Assembly (NCBI GenBank): GCA_015178975.1
Contig: WHVD01000050.1
Span: forward strand, 62,001 to 126,000
Source: Hysterangium stoloniferum
Taxonomy: Eukaryota > Basidiomycota > Agaricomycetes > Hysterangiales > Hysterangiaceae
Reading direction: 5' to 3'
Length of the DNA stretch: 64,000 nucleotides
Shown here: in pieces, positions 21,584-34,429 of the stretch
Numbering within the stretch: the first letter of the stretch is position 1
How the letters are laid out: each line of letters begins with the position of its first letter
Notes under the pieces: generated by a model
Databases searched by the model: none
What the model was told of the DNA's origin: nothing
What the model saw: only the letters and a program-made list of their open reading frames with translations
Program-made: the position numbers and the translations under genes

Positions 21584-22930
21584 TGTCAGGGTATTGATTT
21601 TATTTTATTTTATTTTATTTTATTATGCACCTACAAAACAGTACAAGCAAAGGTGTGAGCATGATTATGTAATCACACTGCCACCTGCATGAAAAGCAGC
21701 TGTGCAGTGACACAGCAACATGGTGCAGCAGCACCACAATGCAACACAGTGGTGGCATGGCCAAACGCACCGACATAAGGTTGATGCTGCCACCTATGCC
21801 CTGATGGACACAAAGTGCTTCACACTGTGTGCCCATGGGGCCTCCTTGTGCACCAGCACTGCAAATGCAGTCGGCACCCTACACAAGCACCAGTGAGCCA
21901 TGCAGGCCTACACAGTGCCAGGCAGGCTTACATAAGTGCCGAGGTGCAGCTATGCATTGTAGAGTGCATACATGCCATTTTTGTATTTTTCTCAGATTTC
22001 TAAAAAATAAAAAATAGTAAATAAATAGTAAATAAATAGTATAAATAGTAGACCTGTACATACTCATTTCTTTAGTTTCAATCTCTTAGGAATCCAACTA
22101 AAACAAGTGTGATCCCCCTGTCATTGAGCTGTCCCCTAATGTTATGACCGTGTCGCAACCCTATCGGTCCCGAGGTTATCGCCACTTGTCAACGTTTCAA
22201 GTCATCCTCTCGGAAACCATCGGCCCTGAAGCTGACGAATGTTTTCGCGAAGATCAAACTCCGTTTACGCCCACATCAAAACAACTTGTATTGTCTGGTC
22301 AAACTTTGATACGTCCCCTTTATTATGTTGATCCGTTCAATCTTATGTTTCGCATATGTCTATCTATATTTGTAGTCCTTGAACTATTTCCTTTTATCGT
22401 AATCCCGCTCTCGGTTATCATCGGCCTCCGAACTAATCATAAACTTCCCATTCCTAGTCAAGCTTATTGTTAATACCATGTTCCGCCCTTCTCCCCATTA
22501 GTAATTCCCAGACGCCTGTTACTTGTATATGAACCCACTGTAGTTGTAGTTACTAGGCAATCAGAATATTGACTCAGAATACCCTCATACGCCTGTATCA
22601 GTCTCATACTAAGAATCCCCCATCCGCCTTCGTGTGCGCTCGCCCACTCCCAGCCCCGACCCCTTGGCCCGACGCTCGACTTGTCCTTCGATTCCGATCG
22701 GTATCACGCCGAAAGGTACTCACTAGTATTAGTCTTTGCCTGCCCGAAATTTAAGGACATCCTACGGATAATTGCGAGGGCGCAGCACATAAGCTGAAGC
22801 CAAGTCCTTCCGATCGGTCCCTGTCGGCCACCGACATTAGTCAGTTTTCAGTTCTTAACACCTAACGGCTTCACTTCATATTTCTACATTCTATCTTGTG
22901 TTTGGTAGCCTTGTTAGTGTTGCCCTAACA
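21584..22930 (+). repeat. LTR (family 3, copy 2) interrupted by a nested solo LTR
   Basis: TGTCAGGGTATTG...TGCCCTAACA. It is homologous to 12488-13179, for example around GGACAC..AGTGCTTCACACTGTG and the TATAAATAG promoter-like string near 22041. Without the nested element at 22140-22860 and its target duplication it is about 621 bp. A (TTTTA)n run lies near 21599-21625. The outer flanks (AAGTC, GAATA) do not match each other. Confidence 0.75.
22140..22860 (-). repeat. Solo LTR, 721 bp, target duplication CCTAA (family 2, copy 1)
   Basis: TGTTATGACC...TTCTTAACA with CCTAA at 22135-22139 and 22861-22865, inserted in the family 3 LTR. It matches the LTR at 56973-58720 in reverse. The shared LTR motif is at 22777-22810 (reverse). 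CpG-rich, in contrast to its CpG-poor host, so recent. The 109-codon frame at 22144 is within it and is not credible as a gene. Confidence 0.9.
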
Positions 22931-23086
22931 GAATATTGAAACTCTTTAAAACAACTCTACCATCTATCTCTCTACTCCTCTCTCTCTCTTAACAAATCTA
23001 TTCTCCTTTTCTCTCTCCCAATAACTCCCCACATCCAATTCCCCATTTCTTCATCTATCAACCTCTCAGGCTCTGTGCACTGTCAA

Positions 23087-23260
23087 CACATGCATTTATA
23101 TTAGTTCAAAGATCTATGTATGCCTGTGGGTACATTGACCTTATGAGCACTTACATACTGTCACACTTATGTACACTAAGTGGGCATAACTAAGATGAAT
23201 CTGTTTGCCCTGCCCAGAGGAGAGCCTAGCAACACATCTGAAAGCTCAGATGACTTCAAG
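23087..23260 (+). repeat. Probable 5' LTR remainder of gypsy A
   Basis: The block from ATGCATTTATATTAGTTCAA to about 23140 is repeated downstream of the polyprotein at about 29750-29800. The upstream part of this LTR cannot be matched, so the 5' end of the element is uncertain or was lost. Confidence 0.5.
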
Positions 23261-23339
23261 GATGGTTGAAACCAGGGACATGGGAGTGAAACCTGGAAAT
23301 TCCCAGGGTTAACACCAAAGATAGTGAATTACCTAAGGA

Positions 23340-26300
23340 CAAGGCACTTACTCTCAACACCAACAATGTCAAGATTAAATGGTCTGATCTCCCTGAGTAT
23401 GACAGAAGTCACTCTAAACCATTGGAGTATATCTTGGATATCATGAGTCTGTCTGAAATATCTGAATCAATGAGTTTGCTATTAGGGGTCACTCTGCCCA
23501 GATGACTCACCAGTAACACTAAAATTTGGCTGAGTGCTCTAGATCACGAGCATCATACTGAATTTAGTTGATCTCATGGGTCCTTCCTTTGGGGTATTGT
23601 AGAGGGATTGCTTGGAACTTGATGGTGGGAATCCTTGGTTTTAGAATGGGAAGAAATGAGATTTCATTAACCTCATCATGATTATGAAACCCCAGTCCAA
23701 TACATTCAGCAAAGGATTAAACTGTATCATTTATTGTATGGCTTCCATCAAGATTGGAAGGAAGAAATGCATCATCTAATTCTGACTCTACCCATGGAAT
23801 GGCTCTACTTGTTACAAGGACAACCAATTGACAACATCATGGGACTACAGACATATGCCAATAATCTGCAAGAAGACCTTGTCAACACCTGGAATCAAAC
23901 ACATGAAGAATGTTACCAATTCCAAAAACCTAGAGCCATGATCACATAACAGGAGGAGCCTAGCCTTGAGACTATAGAGGAGTCCTCTATCAGGAATGAT
24001 TCAATCACCTGTGGCCACATTCTCATTAGCGAAACTGCAGACAGGAACACTATGAGGAAAACTAACCCAAAGCAAGGCAAAGAGCACAGGAAGTTTTTCC
24101 TTGACAAAAGTGACAAAAGGATCATCACTAAAGCTCCTAAGGAATGCTGGATTTTCAGGAGCTTGGAACATTTTAAGATTGATTGTCCTCACACTGGCAA
24201 GATGTCTCACTATGTTTCAATCAACAAATGTTCAGCACAGGATCCTGTTGAGGAAGCTGAGGATCAGAGGTTGTATGAAGCAGTTTATGGACTAAGTATA
24301 CAAAGACAAGAAAATAATGTTGATAATGAATCAATCTTCATTTCGGCTTATGCCCCTCTATCAGAGGATGCTGCTGCTGTAGAACCAGAACCTAATTCAC
24401 ACACATATGAAGTATCAGAGGTATACATATTGATATTGGATTATAATTTTCTAGCAAAAGGAAATTGGCTGAAATTCCCATTGTCAGGACTGCATCTGAC
24501 AAAGGAAGAGAATTCACCACAGTTCAAACTACCATCTATTGAGAAGTCATAGATGAGGAGGTATTCAGTAATCAGTTGAGATGCCACAGTACAGAGCACC
24601 TCATAAAGGAAGGATCCCTCTTGACTGAAGGAGTCTCAAGATGACACTTTCCCCTTTCACCCAAGCCTGCTGCCTGCACCAATGCTTTGTGGGGACTCTC
24701 ATTGGACCGTCCAAGAACCCATGGGGAGGAGCACTGGCCTTTTTTGTTTATTGCAACAGAAAGCCCTAAGTAGTGATAGATTATTGAAAATTGAACAGTC
24801 TCACTATTCTTGATGAGTTTCTGTTACCACACCAGTCTGAAATAATGCAGGCTTTATCTGGTTTGAACATCTTATCCTCATTTGACATGCTAGCAGGATT
24901 CACCCAACTAGAGATGCTGGATGAAGACAAGCCAAAAACTGCTTTCAGGTCCCATAGAGGACTGTGGCAGTTTAAACAGATACCATTTGGACTACTGAAT
25001 GGACCCTCAATCTTTCAAAGAGTTATGCAGGCTGTACTCACACCTTATCTATGGCTTTTCTGTTTGGTTTACATAGACAATATCGTGGATTTTTCTACAA
25101 CCTGGGATAAGCATTTGAACCATTTGGATTGAGTACTACAAGCCATTTTCACATCTGGCATCGCACTCTCCCCCAAGAAATGCTATGTAGGATACAATTC
25201 TATTCGTCTACTCAAACATATGGTATCTCGACTCAGTTTCTCAACCCATCAAGAGAAAGTTTCCACTATATTGGAATTGGCCTCACCTACTAAAATAGTG
25301 GAACTCCAACATTTCCTCAGAATGGTCTTATATTTTTCATCCTATTTACCATTCTATTCATGGTTGGTCTCCCCATTCTTCACTTTATTAAAGAAAGGAA
25401 CCTGTTGGACCTGGACTTCCAAACACACCCAGGCATTTGAAGATACCAAAGTCACATTGAGCTCCGCTCCAGTGTTGGGACATCTGATTAGCAGAATGCC
25501 CTATTGCCTGTATATGGATGCCTCTGACTTTGCCTTAGGATGTTGCCTCCAACAAGTTCAGAACATGGTTCTATGGGACTTAAAGATATGAAACTTTACA
25601 ACCAAGCAAAGTCTGCCTTTGAGCAATCACAAGGAGTAACCCATTTTCATAAACCACTACAAGAACAAGGAACCCAAAATCACTTGGACTGATTATTGGG
25701 CTTAAGAGTTTGACAGCACCTGCATTACAGTGGAATGTGTCAGTGCCTACTGGAGCTGCACACTTACAAAAGTGGAATGTAACTACTCTGCCATGGAATG
25801 AGAAATATTAGCAGCCAAGGAAGGGTTGGTTCATTTCCAACCATTTATAGAAGGCAAACACATACTCCTCATCATGGATCATGCAGCCTTAGAATAGGCC
25901 AGGACATACAAGAACAATAATCATCAACTGGCCACATGGGGGGCAGTATATGCTGCATACCCTGGTTTAGAAATCTTACATTGTGCAGGACAAGTCTGCA
26001 GCAACATCAACCCACTATCCAGGCACCCCTGAATACCTGACTCCATGAGCCCTATCAGGGATGACCTGCCATCAATAGCATCAAACTCCCTTAACAAGGA
26101 CACTAATGAGAAGCCATGGGAGAATAAACCAGCAGAGAGAGTGGTTTTCACCACCCAACAAGAGCTAGTAGAACCATTGGGATGAGAGTGGACACCCCTC
26201 AAACCAAATGGGATACCTATAACCTTCCCAGAAATGACAAAACAGACAAATTGAGCTTCACCTCATTGAACTCCCAACTACTGTTAGAAATCAATGAGGG

Positions 26301-27788
26301 GTATGCAAAGGAATTTCATAATGGATACCCGAAAGACTCCTCCTTCAGAACTCACTATGCTGCTGAATCTGCTCACTGAACACAGTCACCACTCCCTCTG
26401 ATTACTTCATTGGGAAAAACAAGATGCTATACTTCAGATATTTGGACTGGAAAAGTTGAATCTGCATACCTAGCAATATGATGACAACTATCCTGAAGCT
26501 AATACACAATAACCCTTTTAAAGAAGGGGGATAGTAATTTTTTAACCTGATGAAAGACCACTTCTTCTGGCCTTGAATGTTACAGGACTTCATGGTGTAT
26601 GCTTGCAGTTGTGATGTACGCCAGAAAGCTAAAGTTGACCATACAGCATGGCAAGGAGCACTTTGACCTGTGGATGTGCCTTCCAGACCTTTCAAAGTCA
26701 TCTCAATGGACCTAATAACAGGACTATTCCTTTCTGGAGAGAACTCTCATTTGGCAATTTCCATCACAATTGATAAACTAACACATTGCATCATCTGTGA
26801 GTCTACATCATCAAACTTTTCAGCAGCAGGTTCATGCAAATATTCATGAACAAGGTAGCTGCACCCTTAGGAGGACACTCAAGAATAATCTGCAATTGAG
26901 ATAAGAGGTGGACCTGTAGGTTTTGGAAGGAAGTTTGCAAGGTATATGGAAGCATACTTGCAGTGTCATCTTCCTGTCACCCACAGATGGATGGCCAGAC
27001 TGAGAATTCAAATGCTCTTATTGAGAAAATGCTGAGAGCCTATTGTGCTTCCTTGAAAGAGGAATGGTCCAAGTGGATCCAAGTGGTGATTCATGCTTAT
27101 AACTCTACAATTCACAGTTCAATGAATTATGCACCAGCATTCTTGCTGATGGGATACTTGCTGAGGAATGTCTCATTGTCTAGGAGGAGATGATCCTATA
27201 GTTTCCAGAGAATTGTCTGAGAGCCCAATGGCCAATCAGTGGATTCTGGAGCTAGAGAATCATCGATGGATGGCAAGAGATTCGATTGCATGAGCTCAGG
27301 AGACCCAGGCTCACAGTTACAATAAAAGATGGAGACCTGTGGAAGATATTGCAAAAGGGGACCACAATTTGATCAACCCTCATTCCCTTGAACTCATTGA
27401 GGTCAAGGGTGGTGGATGGAAGCTCATCCAAAGAAGAATAGGACCATTTGAAGTGTTGGAAAAGGTCAACTCCCAAGTTTTCTGGCTTAGAATTCCCCTC
27501 AAATACCAAATGCACTCAGTCATCAACAGGGAGCATCTCAAGAAATATCATTTCTCTCCCAAGGAATTAGGACAAAGGACTCAACTCGAGAATCCAAGGG
27601 AATTAAACACCAAGGTTGAAGAGTATGAGGTCGAAGCAATAGTAGGACACAAGAACCATCAAAATAAATTACTCTTTTGAGTTAGATGGAAAGGATATGG
27701 ACCGGAAGAGGATACCTGGCTAAACAATAATGACCTTCAAAATGGTCCTGCACTCCTTAGGGCCTACAAGGCCATTTACAGGATTTAA
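23340..27788 (+). pseudogene. Ty3/gypsy chromovirus polyprotein (gypsy A, copy 1), decayed
   Basis: Order: Gag from about 23340, with EWEEMRF and LYHLLYGFHQDWKEEMHH near 23720. A damaged zinc knuckle CWIFRSLEHFKIDC lies near 24150; the second Cys is Phe here but Cys in copy 2. The protease region is short and shows no DSGA. RT runs from about 24690, with PFGLLNGPSIFQRVMQ and YIDN in place of YIDD near 25075. RNase H start YCLYMDASDFALGCCLQ is near 25510. Integrase has HPQMDGQTENSNALIEKM near 26985. The C-terminal chromodomain region EYEVEAIVGHKNHQNKLLF continues as VRWKGYGPEEDTW, broken by TGA at 27678-27680. Many other stops are present. Its normal role is a heterochromatin-targeting LTR retrotransposon. 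Confidence 0.88.
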
Positions 27789-29644
27789 TGAACTATATGC
27801 TACCTTCAGTGCTCAAGAATGCAATCATGTTATCTTATCTATCTACAAATGTAATCAATTTCCCTTCTTTTTCTACTCTCCTCTCCCTCCCCCCCCTCAA
27901 CCTGAGCAGGGTTTATAAAAAAACATAAATTCACTAAAAAATTTCACAACTCTCTTTGTCTCTTCCACCTCTCTATGAATATTTTCCCTGAACACTTCAA
28001 CAACTACATCATGTTGCAAGGTCAACCACCTAGATCCAAATTCCCTCATTTTAAGAGAATCCCCTGACCTCAAATGACTACCCCTCCTTCTACCACTGCA
28101 ACATTTCCCAATCCCTCATCTCATGCAGAAAGCATCAGGCATGTGGGGAGTAACACAGAAGTTCCTTCCATGTCATAAGACTGACCAACCAGACCCAAAT
28201 TCCCTAACTTCAAGAGAATCCCCCAACCTCCCTCTTTCCACCACCACAGCATCATACCCTAATCCTTTGTCTCATATGGAAAGTGTTGAGTGTGCTAGGG
28301 GTATGAGGCTTCTTTGTCAATGTCACAGCCTTTGTTGGACAGCAACTGGAGCAGTGTCCACGGTGGTTGGGATAAGGTCCCCCCCAAAGTGCAATCCATC
28401 ATTAGATGTGCACAATGGAGCAAGGACTTCCCTGCAAAGGCAGAGGTGGAATTAAGAGAAAGAGGAAAGTGGAGTATCAGGAAGACCAGAGTAGAGGTGC
28501 TAAGATAGGACCCTATCTAAACAGGCTAGATGGGAGCTGAGGAGGAAGGAAGCTGACAGAACCCCAGTGATAATCCCCCTCCCCTAGGACAAAAATGGAT
28601 GGATTTTGAAGGCATCCCATGTATCTGAGCAGTGGGGAAGAAGAGTAGGAAGGAAAAGGATGGCACTATCTTCTATTATTAGGAACTGGTCAGGAGGATT
28701 AAACTGCAGAGTGTCAAATTGTGACATCACCCCTTCCCTTTGTGTCCCTCAGTAGTCCCATCTACTTGCCCAGTGAAAACCTCATGGATGTTGGTGTTCC
28801 CATTGCAGACTCATTTGATGAACCCACCACAATGAGTGAGAAGGCAAAAGGGAAGATGATAGCCATAATTTCAGAAGCTGAACCATTCACCCTCGAGCTA
28901 CCTCCCTCATCCACACTCTCAATCCCCAAAGTAGTTACTGCACCAACCAGTTGGATGCATGTATCTATCAATTACCCCTCCATGCAATTCATGGTGGGGA
29001 GAGTCTGTGTTGTTGGGGCAAGTCTTGCAACAACAGTTAATCAAAGGAAACATACAGGGTTACAGTAGGCTGCTCACACCAGAAGCTTGTATGGAGGACT
29101 TGTACTTGCATGTTGATGACGTGATGGCAAGGGAATGATTAGCCCATGACATCAAAGGAATCAAGCTCTCAAAATTCCAATGATTAGTGGTGAATCAATC
29201 TCACACTCCCTCAGGACACACAGCCATGCCATAACCCCACTTTCCTGGCATTACCACAATATCATGGCAACCACTCTTGGAGAATTGGTCCCCATGGGCT
29301 TCCTCATCCCACTTGTTGATGCCACCTTCATATCGACCTCCCCTTATTCCTTAGCTTACAGCTGTAACCCCTGCTGAATATATCAAGCCTATCAGCCTAT
29401 CATTCAAACAAGGAAAAAGGCTTATGGGTGTTGGGTCTCCACCATATGCAGGCTTGAGGAATCATCATACTGTATGGCCATCATGGTACTGACATAGAGA
29501 ACATTGTCTTGTCCTTCCAGGCTAAACATGTGAACTGGGGCCAAGCCATCTTACAACTGGGAGGTTCTTCTCAGGATGCCTCGGGAGGAGTTCCTGGCAT
29601 ACTTCAGGAACTCCTTTGACATAGCTCTTTAAACTGGGGGGGAC
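27789..29644 (+). other. 3' internal region of gypsy A, no recognisable gene
   Basis: About 1.85 kb between the chromodomain stop and the 3' LTR, which is long for a gypsy element. Open frames such as 28721-29068 (115 codons) have no domain I recognise. A polypurine tract, AACTGGGGGGGAC, sits immediately before 29645. Confidence 0.4.
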
Positions 29645-29900
29645 TGTGAGAGGTACCTCTCTTTGGGGAATGTAACCATTCTACCATATAATACTCTTTA
29701 TATTTTTTTACTTATTTTTCTACTATTTTTGATTTAGTAATTCTTCAATTACATGCGCTTACATTAGTTCAAAGATTTATGTACACCTGTGGGTACATAG
29801 ACTCTTGTGGGGTGCACACTTACTATTGTCTTATGTATGCCAGTGGGTGCAGAAAATAGACCAGACACTTTACCCCCCCAACTTGCCCAAGACATTATCT
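29645..29900 (+). repeat. 3' LTR of gypsy A (start certain, end approximate)
   Basis: Begins TGTGAGAGGTACC right after the polypurine tract and shares the TTAGTTCAAAG..TATGTA block with 23100-23140. The 3' border could not be fixed. Confidence 0.55.
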
Positions 29901-30275
29901 AAAGTGTCCTGCAAGTTGTGATTTGGGTATTGTCTCAGCCATCTCTGATGGCTATTAGCTATGTCTGCTCTGAGCTTCGTACTCACCATTGAAGCCCAGA
30001 ACTGTCTACTTGAACTCCCTCATCATGCCTACACCTCTTCATGCCTTCTTATTTTTTTCTTGCAAATCACTCTTACTTGACTCCATTTCATTGGAGTCTT
30101 TCATCTGAATTGTACCATAAAGGTCAATTCCACTTATTGTCTTAATCACCTCCAGCTCCCTTATGGTCACTTATGATGTTTATTCCCCTTTTACTTATAT
30201 TGTACTTAAATAATCAATATAACCTTGTCATATCTAGAAGGTTGACATTCTTCATATATCAAACAGTCAGAACTT

Positions 30276-30686
30276 CTACGACTCTTCACACTGGGCAGCC
30301 TTCCCTTGACTGTTGTCAAAGAAGGTGGTGAGGCCTTTGAGTTCTGTCCTGAGACTTGGTTCAGGATTTGATGTGCAACTATGAGATGTGCCTGCTGAGG
30401 TATTGCCAGAATGATGGGAACCATGATGTAAGCTATAATGGGACAAACTTGGAGGTCTGCCACCATGACTATTATGGTGAGAGCTAGAATTGGAGCTGTA
30501 GTGAGAACTATGATGGGAACTCAGATATCTGCCAGCAAAGCTGTGGTGTGAACTGGAAGGACCACTGCTATGAGAGCTGGATGGTCTGCTGCTGGGGTGA
30601 CTACTGTGATAAGAGCTTTTGTGGATTGTGTGAATCAACAGAGGATGTAGTGCATGTTGGAAAATACTACCACCACTAGGACTCAT
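30276..30686 (-). CDS. Ser/His-rich hypothetical frame, 136 codons
   Basis: Encodes a low-complexity protein in which Ser and His dominate from about residue 22 to 108 (SSHHSSHYSSNSSSHHNS style), followed by a more ordinary tail (LRTELKGLTTFFDNSQGK). No known domain. It lies about 250 bp before a polypurine tract and probable LTR at 30936, but on the opposite strand to that LTR. It could be a product of codon drift in purine/pyrimidine-biased DNA. Expression is doubtful. Confidence 0.25.
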   Translation of the reverse strand: MSPSGGSIFQHALHPLLIHTIHKSSYHSSHPSSRPSSSHSSGPSSSHHSFAGRYLSSHHSSHYSSNSSSHHNSHGGRPPSLSHYSLHHGSHHSGNTSAGTSHSCTSNPEPSLRTELKGLTTFFDNSQGKAAQCEES

Positions 30687-30935
30687 CCCTTGGGGGAACC
30701 AGGAGAGGCCATGGTGGGCTTACTGCAGTTCAAACATTTGAGACATAGTCTAGGAGGGTCATTAGTGGGGATCCTACATATTGTCAATCAGTGGTATAGA
30801 GAGTAACCCTTCTCATAGCTTCTCATCTTGAGTCAAGGGGGTTTCAGTTGTCCATGACTAGAGAATAACAGTTGGTGAGCTTGAGTTCAAATATACTGTT
30901 AAGATCTCAAGTCGAAAAATAAAAGGGGAATGATG

Positions 30936-32292
30936 TCAGAGGGCTGACAGGTATTTCATACTCAATTGGGAGGTCCAGTTCTACAAAACAAGTGGAGCTT
31001 GGCTTCAACCTATGTGTTGCACCCTTGCATGAACTGTTAGAGTGATCCAGTATTTCAGAAGAGCAAGTCCTATGATTTTTAGACTGAAGACAATACTTAG
31101 CTGAATCAACTGGAAGGCTGAAATACTAAGGGTTGTGGGGATAAGAGTTGTCACTTGCTGACAATGTCTTCAAGAGTATTAGGAGCTGTTAAGTTCCAGA
31201 TCTCTGGGCAGAATTTCCAATGCAGAGTTCCCAAGAATAAGTCTGGTAGTTTCTGGGGATTAGTTTAGGTAGTATTGGAATATTACCAGAGTATGGGATG
31301 GACTTGGCTTCAGTTTCTGTGCTGCACCCTCATGCACTCAGGTGTCCATATTTCAGAGGGCAGAGATATGCCAGTGTTTATGGATACTCGGAGTTCCGGG
31401 GAGTTCCAGATATCTGGAGTCTGCTGTAAGGTTCAGCTTTAGAGATAGCGTAATCCTTCGGTTGAGCTTCTTATGAAGAGGAATGAACAGAGTAGGAATA
31501 CATAGGCTCCAATTCAAAAAAACTACTGTAACTAATGGGTGGCTTCCCTATTTATGCTAGCATTCGTAGACTAACCTCCGTAATGACAGATAATAGAAAT
31601 GAAATGGTGTAATGATCGGAAAATAATCTACCCTCTATTTACCTCCTGAGACAAGGTGGTGGACCGCCCCGTGCCAAGTCCGCCACCAGGTTTGTTCCCA
31701 TTACATCTGCAGAGTTCTGGATATTGAGTGTACAGAAAGAACAAAGGAGCAAGACTAGTTCGAGATTAAAACTGAGAAGTACATGACTATGGAAGACTAT
31801 ATAGATATTCCAATAATTGTACTACAAGCCTGGGAGTATAAAAGACCTATTTGGAACTGTTTCCAAACTAACCATATAATAACAAGTCAGATAAATGAGG
31901 AAACAAGGATGGGGACAGATCAGAGCAAGAACAATAAACAAATGAATGAACATCTGTCAACCAGTCAGTTACCAAATGTGGAACAAAGGAAGTCAGTTGG
32001 AATATCCATGGATATCCAATACTATCTGGAAATGGATCCTAACACTATAATGATTAAGTGTGCATATTTCTGGGAAAGCCATGGGTTCTGGGCAGGTCAG
32101 AACATTGGCATAGAGAAGTGACAAGGGTTGACAGGGATGATCAAGTGAAGGTTGAGTCATGGATTAAAGATGTATATAGAACAAACATGGGGAGTCTGGC
32201 CGGAGTCCAGGTCAGAAAATGACCAAGGACACTTGGAGATGCTAGCTGGGAAAGGGCAGAGTCTGATGGGTTCCAGGTCATAACAGGGGGTG
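30936..32292 (+). repeat. LTR-like DNA, probably nested, with two shared LTR motifs
   Basis: A polypurine-like AAAATAAAAGGGGAATGA precedes TGTCAGAGGGCTGAC at 30936. The shared LTR motif occurs about 57 bp in (30993-31030) and again at 31298-31335. The second follows another TGTTAAG start at about 31188. The end at about 32292 (GGTCATAACA) matches the LTR end style. No target duplication was confirmed. The 112-codon frame at 31783 is not supported as a gene. Confidence 0.45.
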
Positions 32293-32929
32293 TCTAGTCA
32301 AGAGCAGAATACCAGAATGGGATTTGAGTTGAAGGGTGCTTGAAGGATGAGGGACAGGTGCCAGTGGATTCTGGATCTTGATACTAGTTTAGAAGATGGT
32401 TAAGAACTCAATATGATGTCCAGAAAACACTCTGTGGAGTCTCCAGGAACAGATTTTCACAGGAGCAAGCAGAGGAGCTTAAACACAATAGAGTAATCCC
32501 TAAGTTGATATATGAACTGAAGAACTATAGCATACATGATAGGCCTTTTATACAAAAGTATAACAGATGATTGGAAGGTTGATCAAAGAAGGGGGAAGTT
32601 GTGATTGGTCAAAGGAAGCAAGAAAAGGGACAAGGATCACACCAAGACTAAATGGTGATGAAACAAAAGTATTCTAAAGGTTGTGAGGTGGAAAATAACA
32701 CATATGTACACATCAAATGGGTGATGGGAGAGTGTTCATACAGAGATGGGATGGGATGACTAAAAGGGTAATCTACAGAGAAACATGTGTTGGGGTGCCA
32801 CAGGCAGTGACATGGTGGTTGGGGATACTGATAGTGGGGTGCTAGAGGGTTCTGAGGGTAAAACCAAGTTGTGGGGGTCCCAAATGATAGGATCATAACA
32901 GAGACACACAATTTGGGGGAAGCCAATCA

Positions 32930-34420
32930 GAGGAGGATATAAGAGGAGGATGAAGAGAGAAGGAAAGGGGAGGAAATAGAGAAAGCTGATCAGAGGAGGA
33001 TTAAGAGAGAAGGAAAGGGTACCTGCACCACCTGCAAAAAGAGAGAGCAGGGGGGTCAGAGGAGGATGTAATCAGAAGGAAAGGGTACACAAACATCCTG
33101 GAGGAAATAGAGGGGGAGGGGGGATCAGAGGAGAATGTAGAGAGATGAAAAGGGTACATGCATGCACTGAAGGAAAGAGAGATGAGGCTGATGATAAAAC
33201 AATGAAGAGGGATGCACAGGGGTACATGCACATCATGGGGAAGAGAGAGAGGAGGATGATCAGAGGAAATGAAAGAAGAGACAGTATACGCACTCAGTGG
33301 AGGAAAAAGAGGAGGCCAATCAGAAGAGGATGAAGAGGGAAAGAAAAGGGAAACAAAGGGTACAGACACACCCTGGAGAAAGATAGAGATGGCTGATCAG
33401 AGGAGAATGAAAAGGGCAAGAAAGGCTACATGCACTTGCTGGAGAACAGAGAGGAGGGCAATCAGAGGAGGATGATGTCGAAAAGAAAGGGTATATGAAC
33501 AGGCTGGAGGAAAGTGATAGGAGGCCAGTCAGAAGAGAATGAAAAGAGAAGGAAAGGGTATACACACAACCTGGAGAAAAGATAGAGGAAGCCAATCAGA
33601 GGTGGATGACGAAAGAAGGAAAGAGGACATGTACCAATGGGAGGAAAGAGAGAGGAGGCAGATAAGAGGAAGACATAGAAAGAAGGAAAGGATACATGCA
33701 CCAACTGGAGCAAAGAGAGAGGGGGCTGATCAAAGGAGGATGAAGACAGTGGGATAGGGCACATGCACAGCCTGAAGGAAAGAGAGAGAAGGATGATCAG
33801 AGGAGGATGAAGAGGAAAAGAAAGGGTACATGCACCCACTGGAAGAAAGAAAGAGAGTGGAGGCCAATCATAGGAGAATGGAGAGAGAAAGAGAGGGTGT
33901 GCACTCACTAAAAAAATGAGAGAGGAGGTGGATCACACCAGGACAAAAAGAGGAAGGAAGCAGGACATGTACATCCTTGCAGAAAGAGAGAGGAAGCCAA
34001 TCAGAGGAGGACAGAGAGAGAAGGAAAGAGTTCACCCATTCACTGGGGGACAGAGAGAGTAGGAGGATCAGCGGGGGATGTAGAGAGAAAGAAACAGTGC
34101 ATGCATGAACCATGGCAAAGCAATAGGAGAATCAGAGAAGGATGAAGAGAGAAGGAAGAGAGAAGGAAAGGGTACATGCACTCCCTGGAGGAAAGAGAGA
34201 GGAGCTGATCAGTGGAGGATATGGAGAGAAGGAACAGGCACATAAACAAACTGGAGCAAAGAGGCCAATCAGAGGAGGACAAAGAAAGAAGGATAGGCTA
34301 CATACACCAACTGAAGGAAGAAGAGGAGAGGAAAATTAGAGGATGATTAAGAGAGAAAAAAAGGCACACATAAACTGGAGGAATGAGAGAAGGCCAATCA
34401 GAGCAGCACAAGAGGATCCA
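32930..34420 (+). repeat. Purine-rich minisatellite, about 22 degenerate units of ~66 bp
   Basis: Each unit reads roughly: a GGTACATGCAC-like string, a short CTGGAGGAAAGAGAGAGGAGG block, then CCAATCAGAGGAGGATGAAGAG and AGAAGGAAAG. Units are spaced 62-68 bp. Almost all purines lie on the plus strand. Open frames on both strands (for example 33462-33908 on the minus) arise because the unit is near 22 codons; they encode monotonous Ser/Pro/Leu/Phe repeats and are not genes. Confidence 0.92.
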
Positions 34421-34429
34421 GAGGACTCA

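Noticed and set aside
22144-22473. 109-codon frame starting with ATG
   Set aside because: Lies wholly inside a solo LTR with target duplication. The related LTR at 58470-58690 does not preserve it.
33001-34282. Minus-strand frames rich in Ser/Pro/Leu/Phe resembling membrane or cell-wall proteins
   Set aside because: They come from the ~66-bp purine minisatellite, with no stable start, no domain and monotonous repeats.
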